Shown piece after piece: positions 42,304 through 54,680 of a stretch of DNA of 64,000 bases. The DNA comes from Luteitalea sp. Lineage in GTDB: Bacteria > Acidobacteriota > Vicinamibacteria > Vicinamibacterales > Vicinamibacteraceae. The position numbers and the translations under genes were made by a program. Every line of letters starts with the position of its first letter. Within the stretch, counting starts at the first letter, position 1. Below the pieces are notes generated by a model. The model saw only the letters and a list, made by a program, of their open reading frames with translations. It was not told where the DNA came from and did no database searches. Where the stretch lies: contig WHTT01000025.1 in the NCBI GenBank assembly GCA_009377605.1, positions 1 through 64,000 of the forward strand, in the 5' to 3' direction.

Positions 42304-43173
42304 GTGGAATTCGGTCTGTCTACCCACATCGTGTATCCGGAGCGTCTGAGTCGTCGGCACCTCGATGCGCTGGCGGAGTCAGCCTTCACGCGCGTCGAGC
42401 TCTTTGCCTTGCGGAGCCACTTCGACTACCACGACCCGGGCGCGGTGCAAGCGCTTCGTGCGTGGCTCAGCGAGACCGGCTTGGCCCTGCACAGTGTCCA
42501 CGCACCAATCACGAATGAGCTCCGCAACAGCGTGTGGGGCGAGCCGTTCTCGATTGGCGCGTCGGACGCCAGCCGGCGCACGACGGCCGTTCAGGAAGCG
42601 GCCCGCGCGCTCGCCATTGCGGATGAGATTCCGTACGGTTATCTCGTCGTTCACGTCGGGGTGCCAGATCAGTACGCGACGCCAGACGACAACCGGCATG
42701 ACGCGGTGCGGCGGAGCCTCGAGGAGCTGCAGGCGCTTGCCGCTCCACGCGGCGTGCACCTGGCGCTCGAAGTGATCCCCAATGCGCTATCGACGCCCGA
42801 TGCCCTGGTTCGCCTCGTCGACGAAGAGCTCGAGATTCCTGGCGCAGGCCTCTGCTTTGATTTCGGACACGCGTTCCTGATGGGCGATGTCGTCGACGGT
42901 ATCGAGGCGTGTTCGGGGCACCTTCTGACGACGCACGTGCACGACAACGGCGGCACGCGCGACGATCATCTGTTGCCATTTCGAGGCGGCATCGACTGGG
43001 CCTCGGCCACGACGGCGCTGCAGAAGATCGGCTACGACGGCGCACTCGTCCTGGAGCTCGCAGCGAGCGCCGACCTGAACGTCACGCTCGATGCGGCGCG
43101 AGACGTGCGACATCGCCTCGAACCGTTGCTCGACCCAGCCCAGGCCGACTGGAACCCGTGGAGCGGCCTCTAG
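42304..43173 (+). CDS. Sugar phosphate isomerase/epimerase (xylose isomerase-like TIM barrel)
   Basis: A 289-aa AP-endonuclease-2/xylose-isomerase-fold protein: EFGLSTHIVYPERLSRRHLD at the N-terminus, FTRVELFALRSHFDYHDPG, LHSVHAPITNE, YLVVHVGVPDQ, HLALEVIPNALSTPDALVRL, CFDFGHAFLMGD, HVHDNGGTRDDHLLPFRG and ALVLELAAS. His, Glu and Asp residues of these blocks would bind a divalent metal. The GTG at 42304 is favoured because relatives begin M-x-F-G-x-S-T-H; a TTG at 42292 is possible, and the longer frame only translates the repeat. Substrate is unknown. Confidence 0.85.
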   Translation: MEFGLSTHIVYPERLSRRHLDALAESAFTRVELFALRSHFDYHDPGAVQALRAWLSETGLALHSVHAPITNELRNSVWGEPFSIGASDASRRTTAVQEAARALAIADEIPYGYLVVHVGVPDQYATPDDNRHDAVRRSLEELQALAAPRGVHLALEVIPNALSTPDALVRLVDEELEIPGAGLCFDFGHAFLMGDVVDGIEACSGHLLTTHVHDNGGTRDDHLLPFRGGIDWASATTALQKIGYDGALVLELAASADLNVTLDAARDVRHRLEPLLDPAQADWNPWSGL

Positions 43174-43250
43174 TGGGCGCGCTGCGCCAAGAATGAGCAG
43201 GAGCGGCGTAAAATACACCATTGCTTGGTGAAGGGTACGCCACTCCAACT

Positions 43251-44546
43251 ATGCCAATCGCTTACATCCAAGATATCGCGCGGCACGAAGGCCAGGACGT
43301 CACGATCCGTGGCTGGCTCCACAATCGCCGCTCGAGCGGCAAGATCCACTTCCTCGTCGTCCGCGATGGTACCGGATTCGTCCAAGCAGTGATGTCCAAA
43401 GCGGCCGTGGGTGACGAGGCGTTTCGGGACGCGGGCCACCTCGGCCAGGAGAGCGCCGTCATCGTCGCGGGACATGTGCGCGCCGACGCGCGCGCCCCTG
43501 GCGGCTATGAGATTGACGTGCGCGATCTCCAGGTCGTGAGCGAGGCTAGGGATTTCCCGATCTCACCGAAGGAGCACGGCGTCGAGTACCTGCTCGACCG
43601 GCGCCATCTCTGGATACGGTCGCAGCGGCAGCACGCGATCTTGCGCGTGCGCCACGAGGTGGTCAACGCCGTTCGCGACTTCTTCAATCGCGAGGGGTTC
43701 ATCCTGGCCGACGCGCCCATCTTCACGCCGGCGGCGTGCGAGGGCACGACGACGCTATTCCCGGTTCAGTACTTCGAGGACAACACGGCATACCTCACGC
43801 AGAGCGGACAGCTCTACAACGAGGCTACGGCGCTGGCGCTTGGCCGGACGTACTGTTTCGGTCCGACGTTCCGCGCAGAGAAGTCGAAGACGCGGAGGCA
43901 CCTCACAGAGTTCTGGATGGTCGAGCCCGAGATGGCGTACGCGACCCTGGACGATGTCATGAGCCTGGCGGAGGGGCTTGTGGTCTCGGTCGTCGAGCGT
44001 GTGCTGGAGACGCGCCAGCCAGAGCTGCGGACACTCGAGCGCGACACGCGCCGCCTGGAGCAGGTCAAAGCCCCGTTTCCGCGGATTACCTATGACGAGG
44101 CAATCGAGCGGTTGCGAGCATCGGGCCAGCAGGTCAACTGGGGCGGCGACTTCGGCGGGACCGACGAAACCGTCCTCTCCGCGCAGTTCGACCGCCCAGT
44201 CATGGTGCACCGGTTCCCGGCGGCGGTGAAGGCGTTCTACATGAAGCCGGACCCCGAGCGTCCGGACATCGCGCTGGGTGTGGATGTGCTGGCACCTGAA
44301 GGATATGGAGAGATCGTCGGGGGTGGTGAGCGGCTGGCCGACTACGACCTCCTGCTGGAGCGCATCAAGGCGCATCAGCTCCCACCTGAGGCGTTCGAGT
44401 GGTACCTCGACCTCCGGCGCTGGGGCTCGGTGCCGCACGGCGGCTTCGGCATGGGCGTGGAGCGTGTCGTGGCCTGGATCTGCGGGCTGGAGCACGTGCG
44501 CGAGACGATACCGTTCCCGAGGATGCTGTATCGGTTGAGTCCGTGA
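43251..44546 (+). CDS. asnS: Asparaginyl-tRNA synthetase
   Basis: Class IIb aminoacyl-tRNA synthetase of 431 aa, charging tRNA-Asn. An N-terminal OB-fold anticodon-binding domain ([20 protein letters not shown]) is followed by the catalytic domain with motif 1 ([17 protein letters not shown]), motif 2 ([21 protein letters not shown]) and motif 3 ([13 protein letters not shown]). The ACEGTTTLF segment favours Asn over Asp. The ATG at 43251 is used; a TTG 30 nt upstream is possible. Presence of asnS suggests direct Asn-tRNA formation. Confidence 0.96.
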   Translation: MPIAYIQDIARHEGQDVTIRGWLHNRRSSGKIHFLVVRDGTGFVQAVMSKAAVGDEAFRDAGHLGQESAVIVAGHVRADARAPGGYEIDVRDLQVVSEARDFPISPKEHGVEYLLDRRHLWIRSQRQHAILRVRHEVVNAVRDFFNREGFILADAPIFTPAACEGTTTLFPVQYFEDNTAYLTQSGQLYNEATALALGRTYCFGPTFRAEKSKTRRHLTEFWMVEPEMAYATLDDVMSLAEGLVVSVVERVLETRQPELRTLERDTRRLEQVKAPFPRITYDEAIERLRASGQQVNWGGDFGGTDETVLSAQFDRPVMVHRFPAAVKAFYMKPDPERPDIALGVDVLAPEGYGEIVGGGERLADYDLLLERIKAHQLPPEAFEWYLDLRRWGSVPHGGFGMGVERVVAWICGLEHVRETIPFPRMLYRLSP

Positions 44547-44594
44547 GGCGCGCGGGCGAGGGTCCGAAGCACCGGATCCCGAATCGGCACGTGG

Positions 44595-44623
44595 TAGACC
44601 TCGCTCAATCGTCTTGTTATACT
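44595..44623 (+). promoter_or_regulatory. Candidate promoter of the rimP-nusA-infB operon
   Basis: TAGACC and TATACT with a 17-nt spacer lie about 40 nt before the rimP ATG. This matches the usual position of the operon promoter but is only a 4/6 plus 5/6 match. Confidence 0.4.
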
Positions 44624-44662
44624 TACCTGTTGCATCGAGCCTCGCCTTCGTTCCTTGGTCAC

Positions 44663-45181
44663 ATGACAGTCGACCCGCGGGTCGAGCGTATCCGGGGAAT
44701 GGCGGAACGCGTCGCCCGGTCGCACGACTTGGACATCTTCGACGTCGAGCTCAAGCGTGAGGCGGGCGGCTGGCTCCTGCGCGTGATTCTCGATCGCCCC
44801 GTGGCGCGTGACGACTCGGGTGCGGTTCTAGTCGAGCCCCTGGGAAGCGGCATCAGCCTCGACGAGTGCCAGCGGGTGAGCGAAGACCTTGGCACGCTGC
44901 TCCATGTCGAGGACGCGCTTCCCCTGCTGGATGCGGCATACACCCTTGAAGTGTCGTCGCCGGGGCTGGATCGGCCCCTCCGGGACCCTGACGATTACCG
45001 TCGCTTCACGGGACGCCAGGTGAAGCTCGTCGTGCCCGAGGGGATCGACGGACAGAAGCACCTCGAGGGCCGCTTGCATGGTGTCGAAGACGACGTGGCC
45101 CTGGTGGAGGTGCGGCGCGGACGCGTGGTACACATCCCGTTGCACATGGTGTCGCGCGCCAGGCTGGAAGTAGAGTTTTGA
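44663..45181 (+). CDS. rimP: Ribosome maturation factor RimP
   Basis: A 172-aa 30S assembly factor. The N-terminal domain holds LDIFDVELKREAGGWLLRVI and SLDECQRVSEDLG; the hallmark YTLEVSSPGLDRPLRDPDDYRRF follows and an SH3-like C-terminal domain ends it. The ATG at 44663 gives the normal length; the open frame extends further upstream without family similarity. It is first of rimP-nusA-infB-rbfA, the conserved order. Confidence 0.95.
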   Translation: MTVDPRVERIRGMAERVARSHDLDIFDVELKREAGGWLLRVILDRPVARDDSGAVLVEPLGSGISLDECQRVSEDLGTLLHVEDALPLLDAAYTLEVSSPGLDRPLRDPDDYRRFTGRQVKLVVPEGIDGQKHLEGRLHGVEDDVALVEVRRGRVVHIPLHMVSRARLEVEF

Positions 45182-45203
45182 CCGAGGCTCGATGCGGGGC
45201 AGC

Positions 45204-45227
45204 GTAGCGCAGGCCTTTATGCCTGCC
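45204..45227 (+). repeat. Single arm of the AGGCCTTTAGGCCT repeat family
   Basis: 24 bp differing at one base from the arm at 38005-38028 (AGGCCTTTATGCC versus AGGCCTTTAGGCC). It sits between rimP and nusA. It can still form a short hairpin, which might modulate read-through into nusA. Confidence 0.7.
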
Positions 45228-45254
45228 GGACCCGCCCGAGCCTGCTGAAGTGCT

Positions 45255-46649
45255 ATGAGCAACCCACTGTTGCAGACCATCGAGTCGCTCGCCAAGGAGA
45301 AGGGCATCGATCCGGAGCTCGTGATCAGTGCCATCGAGGAAGCGGTTGCCACCGCATCGCGCAAGGCGTACAAGACGGGCGAGAACCTGAAGGCGCGTCT
45401 CAATCCGGACACGGGTGACGTCGACCTCTTCGCCGTCAAGGAAGTGGTCGAGTCGGTGACGGGTGAGCTCACCGAGATTGCGTTGGATGAAGCGCAGCGG
45501 ATGTATCGCGAGCTGTACGGAGAAGAGTATGCGAGCGCGATCGAGGTCGGGGACGAAATCGAGTTCCCGAAGTCGAAGGAGCCGCTTGGCCGAATCGCCG
45601 CGCAGACCGCCAAGCAGGTCATTTTTCAAAAGGTCCGCGAGGCCGAGCGAGAGAACATCTACGAGGAGTACAGCCAGCGCGTCGGTGAGGTCGTGACGGC
45701 GAGTGTCAAGCGCTTCGAGAGCGGCGACATCGTCGTGGAGATCGGCCGCGTCGAGGCCACCTTGCCGCGACGCGAGCAGTCGCGGGCCGAGAACTATAGC
45801 GTCGGCGATCGGGTTCGCGCGGTCATCAAGAGCGTCAACAAGAACGTCAAGGGCCCGCAAGTGGTGCTCTCGCGGACGGACCCAGCCCTCTTGGTGAAGC
45901 TGTTCGAGCAGGAAGTGCCCGAGATCTACGACGGCACGGTCATGATCCGCGGCGCCGTCCGCGAGGCGGGCGACCGCGCCAAGGTCGCGGTGTACTCGAG
46001 AGAGCGTGACGTCGATCCGGTCGGCGCGTGCGTCGGCATGAAAGGCACGCGCGTGCAGGCGATCATCCGCGAGCTGCGCGGCGAGAAGATCGACATCGTC
46101 GAGTGGTCGGAAGAGCCAATCGAGTTCGTGACCAACGCGATCAGTCCTGCGAGAGTGCAGCGCGTCACCATCGTCGATGAGGCCGAGAAGGTCATGGAGG
46201 TCGTCGTCGAGGACAAGCAGCTGTCGCTCGCGATCGGCAAGAAGGGCCAGAACGTGCGGCTCGCCGCCAAGCTCACCGGCTGGAAGATCGACATCAAGAG
46301 CGAGGAAGAGAAGCGCAAGGAGGTCGAAGCGCAGTTCGAGGGCCTCGCGCTCGAGTCCACGGAGGCTGCAGCTGACGTCGTCGCGGAGGAAGCGGCGACT
46401 GCGGCTGAGTCGTCCGTTGAACCGGCGGCCGAACCAGCGGCCGAGGGAGCCGGCGAGGAAGGTGTCGAGCCGGTTGAGGTGGGCTCGATTGAACCGGCCG
46501 AGGCGCCCAATCGGGACCAACTGGCCGAGGCAACAACGGAAGGGATGCCGGAAGCCGAAGAAGGTGGCGAGACGCCGGCGCCTTCCGAGGAGGAAGCCGT
46601 CGCGTCGGCGGCCAAAGGCAACGAAGAAGACCAATCGAATCGCGGTTGA
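45255..46649 (+). CDS. nusA: Transcription elongation/antitermination factor NusA
   Basis: A 464-aa RNA polymerase-binding factor. The N-terminal domain (1-125; [20 protein letters not shown]) is followed by S1 (about 130-200; [21 protein letters not shown]) and two KH domains ([38 protein letters not shown]). A roughly 105-residue acidic Ala/Glu-rich tail replaces the AR repeats of E. coli NusA. It is 73 nt downstream of rimP and 7 nt upstream of infB. The ylxR gene that often lies between nusA and infB is absent. Confidence 0.96.
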   Translation: MSNPLLQTIESLAKEKGIDPELVISAIEEAVATASRKAYKTGENLKARLNPDTGDVDLFAVKEVVESVTGELTEIALDEAQRMYRELYGEEYASAIEVGDEIEFPKSKEPLGRIAAQTAKQVIFQKVREAERENIYEEYSQRVGEVVTASVKRFESGDIVVEIGRVEATLPRREQSRAENYSVGDRVRAVIKSVNKNVKGPQVVLSRTDPALLVKLFEQEVPEIYDGTVMIRGAVREAGDRAKVAVYSRERDVDPVGACVGMKGTRVQAIIRELRGEKIDIVEWSEEPIEFVTNAISPARVQRVTIVDEAEKVMEVVVEDKQLSLAIGKKGQNVRLAAKLTGWKIDIKSEEEKRKEVEAQFEGLALESTEAAADVVAEEAATAAESSVEPAAEPAAEGAGEEGVEPVEVGSIEPAEAPNRDQLAEATTEGMPEAEEGGETPAPSEEEAVASAAKGNEEDQSNRG

Positions 46650-46656
46650 GGCAACC

Positions 46657-49587
46657 TTGTCAACTGTTCGGATCTACAAAGTCGCGGAGTTGCTCGGCAC
46701 GACGAGCCAGGAAGTCATGGATCTGCTGCGGCGGAACCACGGCATCGAGGTGAAGAGCGCTTCGAGCACGATCGAAGAGGTGGTCGCGCGCCAGTTCGTG
46801 GAGCGGCTCGCCCGCCAGCGGAGCATTGCGCTGCCGAGCCCCACCCAGATGTTCGTCGAGACGGGCGCACCCAAGGGCAAGAAAGCGGGCCGGACGGCCG
46901 AGCCGCCGCCTTCCGCCCCGAAGCTCGGACCGCCGCGCTTGGTGAAGACCGCCAAACCGGCGGCTGCCCTCGAGACGGAAGAGGGTGGCCTTGTGGAGGC
47001 AGAGCTGGAAGAGACGCCGACACAGTTCGTCGACCAGGCAGACATCGAGCCGCCTTCAGCGGCGGCCGTGCCGCGCGTCACGAAGCCGCGTGAGCCGACG
47101 CTGCGGTTCGAGGAGCCCGGGACGCCCGTACCGCCGACTGAGCTGCTGGCTGAAGCCACAACAGCGCCAACCCCGCACGCTCGCGCCAAGCGGGCTGGGC
47201 AGCCTGTCGGGGCAGGTGAGGCCGAAGCGCCTGCGCCGACGCTACGGCAGGCGCCGAAGCCAGAAGAGGTCGGACCAGAGGCGCGTGCGTCAGCAGCAGC
47301 GCCCGAGCGCGACCAGCCGGCCGAGGCGGGAGCAGCCGTGCCGTCAGCCCCGCCCGCCGCCGCAAAGCCGACGGCGCCGACACCACCGCCAGCGCCACCT
47401 TCTGGTGCCGGACCGAGACCTGCAGCAGCTCCGCCGCCTCAGCCGCGGCACGCCGTCGTGCCGCCACGCACCGGCCGTGTTGTACCGCCAAGCATTCGGC
47501 TCCGGGTCGAGGATCCGGCCGCGCAGCCGCGACCGATCCCGCCAGCGGCCCCGGCACGCGCGACGCCCGGCCAGCCGGCAGCCGCCCGAGGACCGGCGCC
47601 GCCTCCCGCGACACGGCCGCTCCCGGGTGGTCCACGACCACTCCCATCACAGCCCATCCGCTCTCCGCTGTCCGCGGCGCGCCCGAGCTATCAGCCCACG
47701 GCGCGACCGGCGCCGCCGCCGGTGCGTCACACGCCGAACTATGGGCGGCCGCGACCGAGTGGCGGACGGATGCGGAGTCGACACACCTCGCGTCCGGCGG
47801 CCCCAGCAGCGCCTGCTGCCCCACCGCCCATTACGCGGACGGTCACGCTTGCGGAAGGCATGACGGTCAAGGACCTCGCGGACAAGCTCGAGGTCAAGGT
47901 GAAGGACGTCCTCAAGCGTCTGCTCGAGCGCCGTATCGTCGTGACGATCAACACGACGCTCGACACGCAAACGGCGACCACGATTGCACGGGAGTTCGGC
48001 GCCGACGTGATGATGCAAACCTTCGAGGAAGAGATGCTGCAAGCGGAATCGGAGCACGTCCGTCCGGAGGATCTCTCGACGCGTGCCCCGGTCGTCACTG
48101 TGATGGGTCATGTCGACCACGGCAAGACCACACTGCTCGACGCGATCCGTGAGACGCGCGTCGCGCAGCGCGAAGCCGGTGGCATCACGCAGCACATCGG
48201 CGCGTACCAGATTGGCATCAACAATCGCAAGGTCGTCTTTCTCGACACGCCAGGTCACGAGGCGTTCACGATGATGCGCGCGCGCGGCGCAAAGGTGACC
48301 GACGTGGTCGTCCTGGTGGTGGCCGCCGACGACGGCGTGATGCCGCAAACACGCGAAGCCATCGATCATGCGCGCGCGGCGGGCGTGCCGATCCTCGTCG
48401 CCGTCAACAAGGTGGACAAGCCGGATGCGAACCCAGACCGGGTCAAGCGAGAGCTCGCCGACCTCGGCTTGATGCCGGAGGACTGGGGTGGCCAAACGGT
48501 CATGGTGCCAGTCTCGGCCCTGAAGCAGCAAAATCTGGAGCTGCTGCTCGAGATGATCCTGCTCGTGTCCGACCTGCTCGAGCTGAAAGCCACTCCAAGC
48601 CGCTCCGCCACCGGCACCGTGCTAGAAGCCAAGCTCGATCGCGGGCGCGGGCCCGTGGCCACCGTCCTGGTGCAGGAAGGCACGTTGCGCGTGGGTGACA
48701 CGGTCATCGCCGGCACTGCCGTAGGCAAGGTCCGTGCGCTCATCGACGACCGGGGCCGGCACGTGAAGGACGCAGGTCCAGCGACGCCGGTCGAGGTGCT
48801 CGGCCTTGGCGATGTGCCGCAACCTGGTGATACGTTCCAGCAGGTCGCCGACGCCGCCAAGGCGCGACAGATCACCGTCTACCGCCAACAGATTGCGCGG
48901 CAGAAGTCGCTCGAGGCGCGCTCTCGCCGCGTGACGCTCGAGACACTGCAGCAGCAGATCGAACAGGGCGAGGTCAAGGAGCTCGCGCTGATCATCAAGG
49001 CGGATGTGCAGGGCTCCGCCGAAGTGCTCGCCGACACGCTTACGAAGCTCGGTGACGAGCGCGTCAACGTGCGCGTCATGCATGCCGGTGTCGGCGCCAT
49101 CAATCGGTCCGATATCCAGCTTGCTTCCGCGTCGAACGCCATCGTGATTGGCTTCAACGTGCGTCCCGATCGTGCCGCAGTCGAGGAGGCAGAGCGCACC
49201 GGCGTGGACGTTCGCCTGCACTCGGTCATCTACAACATCACCGACGAGATCAAGAAGGCGATGGCGGGGCTGCTGGAGCCCACCTACCGCGAGGTCAAGC
49301 TCGGCTCGGCGGAGGTGCGGCAGCTCTTCCGCGTGCCGAAGGTTGGGACGGTCGCCGGTTGCATGGTCGTCGACGGACGCATCCTCCGCTCTGGTGAGGC
49401 GCGGCTCCTCCGCGACAACGTGGTCGTCTATGAAGGCAAGCTCGGCTCTCTGAAGCGCTTCAAGGATGATGTGGGCGAAGTGAAGGCGGGGCTCGAGTGT
49501 GGCATCTCGTTCGAGCGCTTCCATGACTTGAAGGAGGGCGACGTGATCGAGGTGTTCACGGTCGAGCAGATCGCAGCGACGGTCTGA
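46657..49587 (+). CDS. infB: Translation initiation factor IF-2
   Basis: A 976-aa GTPase that brings fMet-tRNA to the 30S subunit. The N-terminal IF2_N motif ([20 protein letters not shown]) is followed by a very long Pro/Ala/Arg-rich linker (about residues 90-390), a second IF2_N ([20 protein letters not shown]), then the G domain with [15 protein letters not shown] (about 484), DTPGHEAF and NKVDKPDAN, and domains II-IV. The start is a TTG at 46657 with GAGG overlapping the nusA stop, so it is translationally linked to nusA. An open extension to 46177 runs over nusA in another frame and is not real. Confidence 0.96.
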   Translation: MSTVRIYKVAELLGTTSQEVMDLLRRNHGIEVKSASSTIEEVVARQFVERLARQRSIALPSPTQMFVETGAPKGKKAGRTAEPPPSAPKLGPPRLVKTAKPAAALETEEGGLVEAELEETPTQFVDQADIEPPSAAAVPRVTKPREPTLRFEEPGTPVPPTELLAEATTAPTPHARAKRAGQPVGAGEAEAPAPTLRQAPKPEEVGPEARASAAAPERDQPAEAGAAVPSAPPAAAKPTAPTPPPAPPSGAGPRPAAAPPPQPRHAVVPPRTGRVVPPSIRLRVEDPAAQPRPIPPAAPARATPGQPAAARGPAPPPATRPLPGGPRPLPSQPIRSPLSAARPSYQPTARPAPPPVRHTPNYGRPRPSGGRMRSRHTSRPAAPAAPAAPPPITRTVTLAEGMTVKDLADKLEVKVKDVLKRLLERRIVVTINTTLDTQTATTIAREFGADVMMQTFEEEMLQAESEHVRPEDLSTRAPVVTVMGHVDHGKTTLLDAIRETRVAQREAGGITQHIGAYQIGINNRKVVFLDTPGHEAFTMMRARGAKVTDVVVLVVAADDGVMPQTREAIDHARAAGVPILVAVNKVDKPDANPDRVKRELADLGLMPEDWGGQTVMVPVSALKQQNLELLLEMILLVSDLLELKATPSRSATGTVLEAKLDRGRGPVATVLVQEGTLRVGDTVIAGTAVGKVRALIDDRGRHVKDAGPATPVEVLGLGDVPQPGDTFQQVADAAKARQITVYRQQIARQKSLEARSRRVTLETLQQQIEQGEVKELALIIKADVQGSAEVLADTLTKLGDERVNVRVMHAGVGAINRSDIQLASASNAIVIGFNVRPDRAAVEEAERTGVDVRLHSVIYNITDEIKKAMAGLLEPTYREVKLGSAEVRQLFRVPKVGTVAGCMVVDGRILRSGEARLLRDNVVVYEGKLGSLKRFKDDVGEVKAGLECGISFERFHDLKEGDVIEVFTVEQIAATV

Positions 49588-49667
49588 CCAGCCAGTGCTA
49601 GCGTTGGCACCCTCCAAACGGCGGAATGCCATCGATCGTCGCTCTCCTGACCATCGAGCTGCTATCT

Positions 49668-49701
49668 TGCCCCTTGATCCCTTGACCCCTCGATCCCTTC
49701 G
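49668..49701 (+). repeat. C-rich repeat upstream of rbfA
   Basis: CCCCTTGATCCCTTGACCCC+TCGATCCCTTC forms about four degenerate units between infB and rbfA, ending 19 nt before the rbfA ATG. Confidence 0.75.
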
Positions 49702-49719
49702 TGAGCGAGCGAACGTAAG

Positions 49720-50097
49720 ATGCGCGCTGAACGTGTTGCCGATCAGATTCGTGAGGAGCTTCGGTCGCTGCTCGAGTACGAAGCGAAGGATCCTCGGCTG
49801 GGCTTCCTGACGGTGACACGCGTGCGTGTGACGCCGGATCTGCAGGCCGCGCACGTGCACTATACGACGCCTGAGACGGTACAGCGCCGCGACACGTCTC
49901 GCGGGTTGGAGCGCGCGGCACCCTTTCTGCGCCGCGCGCTGGCGATGCGTCTGCAGCTTCGCCACACGCCAGAGTTGCTTTTTCACTACGACGAGGCGCT
50001 CGAACAGCAGGAGCGCGTCGAGCAGCTTCTACAAGAGATTGCCGCCGAGCGGGCCGCGCGACCGACCGACAGTGACGATGACGACAAGGCCGAATAG
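49720..50097 (+). CDS. rbfA: Ribosome-binding factor A
   Basis: A 125-aa KH-fold 16S maturation factor. RAERVADQIREELRSLLE, KDPRLGFLTVTRVRVTPDLQ, AHVHYTT and the PELLFHYDEALEQQERVEQLL end are typical. An acidic tail (DSDDDDKAE) follows. Its last 20 nt overlap the start of the NrnA gene, and it sits in the conserved infB-rbfA-truB order. Confidence 0.95.
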   Translation: MRAERVADQIREELRSLLEYEAKDPRLGFLTVTRVRVTPDLQAAHVHYTTPETVQRRDTSRGLERAAPFLRRALAMRLQLRHTPELLFHYDEALEQQERVEQLLQEIAAERAARPTDSDDDDKAE

Positions 50098-51052
50098 CGC
50101 GTCCCCTCTTCAGGTCATTCGTGATGCCGTGCTCGCGCGGCAGCGGTTCCTGCTCACGTCACACGCACGTCCGGACGGTGATGCCATCGGGTCGCAGCTC
50201 GCGCTGGCCTTTGCTTTGCGTGCCGCGGGCAAGCAGGTGCACATCGTCAACAAAGACGACCCACCACCTTATCTGTTGGAGTTCCCGGGCGTGCGCGACA
50301 TCGAGGTCGCGTCCAAGGCTGAGGGTGACTTCGATGCCCTGGTTGTCCTCGAGTGCAGTAGCTTGGATAGGACTGGCCTGACGGGTCTCGACCGTTACTT
50401 CGCGATCAATATCGATCACCATGTGGGAAACGCTGGATATGGCGCCATCAACTGGCTCGATGAGAGCGCCTCGGCGTGCGGGGAGCTCGTTGCCGCCCTC
50501 ATTGATGCGCTCGGCGTGAGCTGGACGCCCGAGATTGCGACGCACCTGTATATCGCAATTCTCACTGACACGGGCGGCTTCCGGCACTCGCACATTACGG
50601 AGCGAACCTTCGACTATTGCCGTCGTGCCGCGGCGGCCGGCATCGATGCCGCGCAGATTGCGCGCACGGTGTACGATAGCAGCAACGTCGGACGCCTCAA
50701 GCTACTCGGTGCGCTGCTCGATCAGATGGAACTGGTCGCGGACAACCGCGTGGCGCTACTCTCGCTCGATCGCGCACTGCTCGACAGCGCCAAGGCCAGC
50801 TCGCATGACACCGAAGGTCTCATCAACGTCCCGTTGTCGGCAAAGGATGTGCAGGTCGTCGTGCTGTTGCGGACAGACGACGCCGACGGCACGCGCGTGA
50901 GCCTTCGCTCGAAGTACGACGTCGACGTACAGAGTGTGGCGCGCCGGTTCGGTGGTGGCGGCCACCGCAACGCAGCCGGCTTTACCGTTCAGGAGCCGAG
51001 CGACGTCGTGCGCGCACGGCTGCGACCGCTTCTGGCCGATCTCGTTAAGTAA
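50078..51052 (+). CDS. nrnA: DHH-family bifunctional oligoribonuclease / pAp phosphatase
   Basis: A 324-aa manganese phosphoesterase degrading nanoRNA and 3'-phosphoadenosine 5'-phosphate. Motifs: RFLLTSHARPDGDAIGSQLA, DALVVLECSSLDRTG, the DHH in NIDHHVGNAGYG, YIAILTDTGGFRH, and DHHA1 GGGGHRNAAGF. The ATG at 50078 overlaps rbfA in another frame by 20 nt; a GTG at 50072 is possible. Location between rbfA and truB is common in several phyla. Confidence 0.94.
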   Translation: MTTRPNSASPLQVIRDAVLARQRFLLTSHARPDGDAIGSQLALAFALRAAGKQVHIVNKDDPPPYLLEFPGVRDIEVASKAEGDFDALVVLECSSLDRTGLTGLDRYFAINIDHHVGNAGYGAINWLDESASACGELVAALIDALGVSWTPEIATHLYIAILTDTGGFRHSHITERTFDYCRRAAAAGIDAAQIARTVYDSSNVGRLKLLGALLDQMELVADNRVALLSLDRALLDSAKASSHDTEGLINVPLSAKDVQVVVLLRTDDADGTRVSLRSKYDVDVQSVARRFGGGGHRNAAGFTVQEPSDVVRARLRPLLADLVK

Positions 51053-51069
51053 GTCGGGGTCCTTGGTCC

Positions 51070-51993
51070 ATGCTCGACGGTGTGCTGGTCGTCGACAAGC
51101 CTGCCGGGCCGACGTCACACGATGTGGTGGCGGCCGTTCGGCGTGCTGTCGGCCAGAGGCGCGTGGGCCACACCGGCACGCTCGACCCGTTCGCCACGGG
51201 CGTGCTCGCGCTCGTCCTCGGTCGGGCGACCCGTCTCTCACGCTTCCTGACGGCGTCGACCAAGCGCTACGTGGCAGGAGTACGCCTGGGCGTTGCCACC
51301 GACACGTATGACGTGACCGGCGTGCCCGCGGGCGAGCGTGCGCCCAAGGCGGTCGTAGAAGCGATCGCCCCGAATGCCATCGAGCCGGTGCTGGCGCGGT
51401 TCCGCGGCCGCTTGGAGCAGGCGCCGCCGCCGTTCTCGGCGAAGAAGATTGGCGGCGTGCGCGCTTACACACTGGCACGCCGGCAGGCCGCGGTCGCCCC
51501 AGCGCCGGTGATGGTTACAGTCTACGCGTGCCAGCTGGTCTCGGTGGAGGGTGGGCTGGTCACGCTGGACATTAGCTGCTCTGCGGGATGCTACGTGCGG
51601 TCGCTGGCCCAGGACCTCGGCGCAGCACTCGGTGTTGGCGCGCACCTGGAGAGCCTTCGGCGGACGGCCAACGGGGAGTTCAGGGTCGCGCAGGCGATCT
51701 CGCTGGCGGAGCTGCTCGAGGGGGGGATGACCAGGGCTGCGGCGCGGCTGGTGCCGCTGGACGGACTGCTCGGCGACTACCCGGGCGCACAGCTCACCGA
51801 GACAGGGGTCGAGCGGATCCGGCATGGCCAAGCGATTACCAGCGGCGAGGTTCGGTGGCTCAGCCCGCCATTTGGCAAGGATGAGCCAATTCGCCTCGTG
51901 GCGCCCGACGGCCGGCTCCTGGCACTGGCGACCCAAGCGGCACTCGGAGCTGACGACGTAAGCCTTTTGCGCCCGACCGTCGTGCTGGTCTAG
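51070..51993 (+). CDS. truB: tRNA pseudouridine-55 synthase
   Basis: Makes pseudouridine 55 in the T-arm of tRNAs; 307 aa. [20 protein letters not shown] starts the protein, and the catalytic Asp is in [14 protein letters not shown] (Asp39). [39 protein letters not shown] and the C-terminal PUA-like region fit the family. It begins 17 nt after nrnA. Confidence 0.96.
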   Translation: MLDGVLVVDKPAGPTSHDVVAAVRRAVGQRRVGHTGTLDPFATGVLALVLGRATRLSRFLTASTKRYVAGVRLGVATDTYDVTGVPAGERAPKAVVEAIAPNAIEPVLARFRGRLEQAPPPFSAKKIGGVRAYTLARRQAAVAPAPVMVTVYACQLVSVEGGLVTLDISCSAGCYVRSLAQDLGAALGVGAHLESLRRTANGEFRVAQAISLAELLEGGMTRAAARLVPLDGLLGDYPGAQLTETGVERIRHGQAITSGEVRWLSPPFGKDEPIRLVAPDGRLLALATQAALGADDVSLLRPTVVLV

Positions 51994-52123
51994 AATAAGT
52001 GGTTTCCATATGCCGGCCACATTCGGCTCGGCACCCCGGCCTTTCACAGGGCTAGGTTCCACACTGACGGCGGCTTGGTTCGGGCGCTCGAGCGTGACAA
52101 CTGGGCCGTTCGCGGAGGACAAG

Positions 52124-52393
52124 GTGGCGCTAACGAAAGAACGCAAGACAGATCTCATCACAGATTTCCGCACGCATACCACGGACACCGGCTCGCCTGA
52201 GGTTCAGGTCGCCATTCTGAGTGATCGCATCAACTACCTCACGGAGCACTTCAAGACGCACCCGAAGGATCACCACTCGCGCCGCGGGCTCTTGATGTTG
52301 GTTGGCCAGCGGCGCCGGCTTCTCGACTACCTGAAGAAGAGAAATCCGGAGCGCTACGCGGAGATCATCCGGCGGTTGAATCTCCGCAAGTAA
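52124..52393 (+). CDS. rpsO: 30S ribosomal protein S15
   Basis: An 89-aa 16S rRNA-binding protein, exactly the normal length. [40 protein letters not shown] and [17 protein letters not shown] are conserved. The GTG at 52124 has a strong GGAGG 7 nt upstream. The 130-nt leader after truB may hold the S15 autoregulatory fold, but I could not fix a structure. pnp follows 6 nt later, the usual rpsO-pnp pair. Confidence 0.97.
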   Translation: MALTKERKTDLITDFRTHTTDTGSPEVQVAILSDRINYLTEHFKTHPKDHHSRRGLLMLVGQRRRLLDYLKKRNPERYAEIIRRLNLRK

Positions 52394-52399
52394 GGACGT

Positions 52400-54586
<2,187 letters not shown>

Positions 54587-54604
54587 AAGGGACCTAGGGG
54601 TCAA

Positions 54605-54623
54605 GGGATCAAGGCTTGATCCC
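54605..54623 (+). terminator. Hairpin downstream of pnp
   Basis: GGGATCAAG-G-CTTGATCCC, 18 nt after the pnp stop, with outer flanks CTAGGG and CCCTAG that could extend the stem past mismatches. It leads straight into the CCCTAGAT array, which is C-rich and T-poor, so it may work with Rho rather than as an intrinsic terminator. Confidence 0.5.
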
Positions 54624-54672
54624 TAGATCCCTAGATCCCTAGATCCCTAGATCCCTAGATCCCTTAACCCCT
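54615..54672 (+). repeat. Perfect CCCTAGAT tandem array upstream of the creatininase gene
   Basis: Five exact 8-bp CCCTAGAT units plus CCC fill 54621-54663, followed by CCCTTAACCCCTTACACCC. The array ends 9 nt before the next ATG and leaves no room for a normal ribosome binding site. It is the most regular member of the repeat family in this window. Confidence 0.95.
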
Positions 54673-54680
54673 TACACCCG

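Noticed and set aside
46177-46656. 160-residue Arg/Ser-rich N-terminal extension of IF-2
   Set aside because: It runs through nusA in another frame; the family start (RIYKVAELL) follows the TTG at 46657.
54621-54663. CRISPR array
   Set aside because: The 8-bp units are contiguous with no spacers and no cas genes are present.
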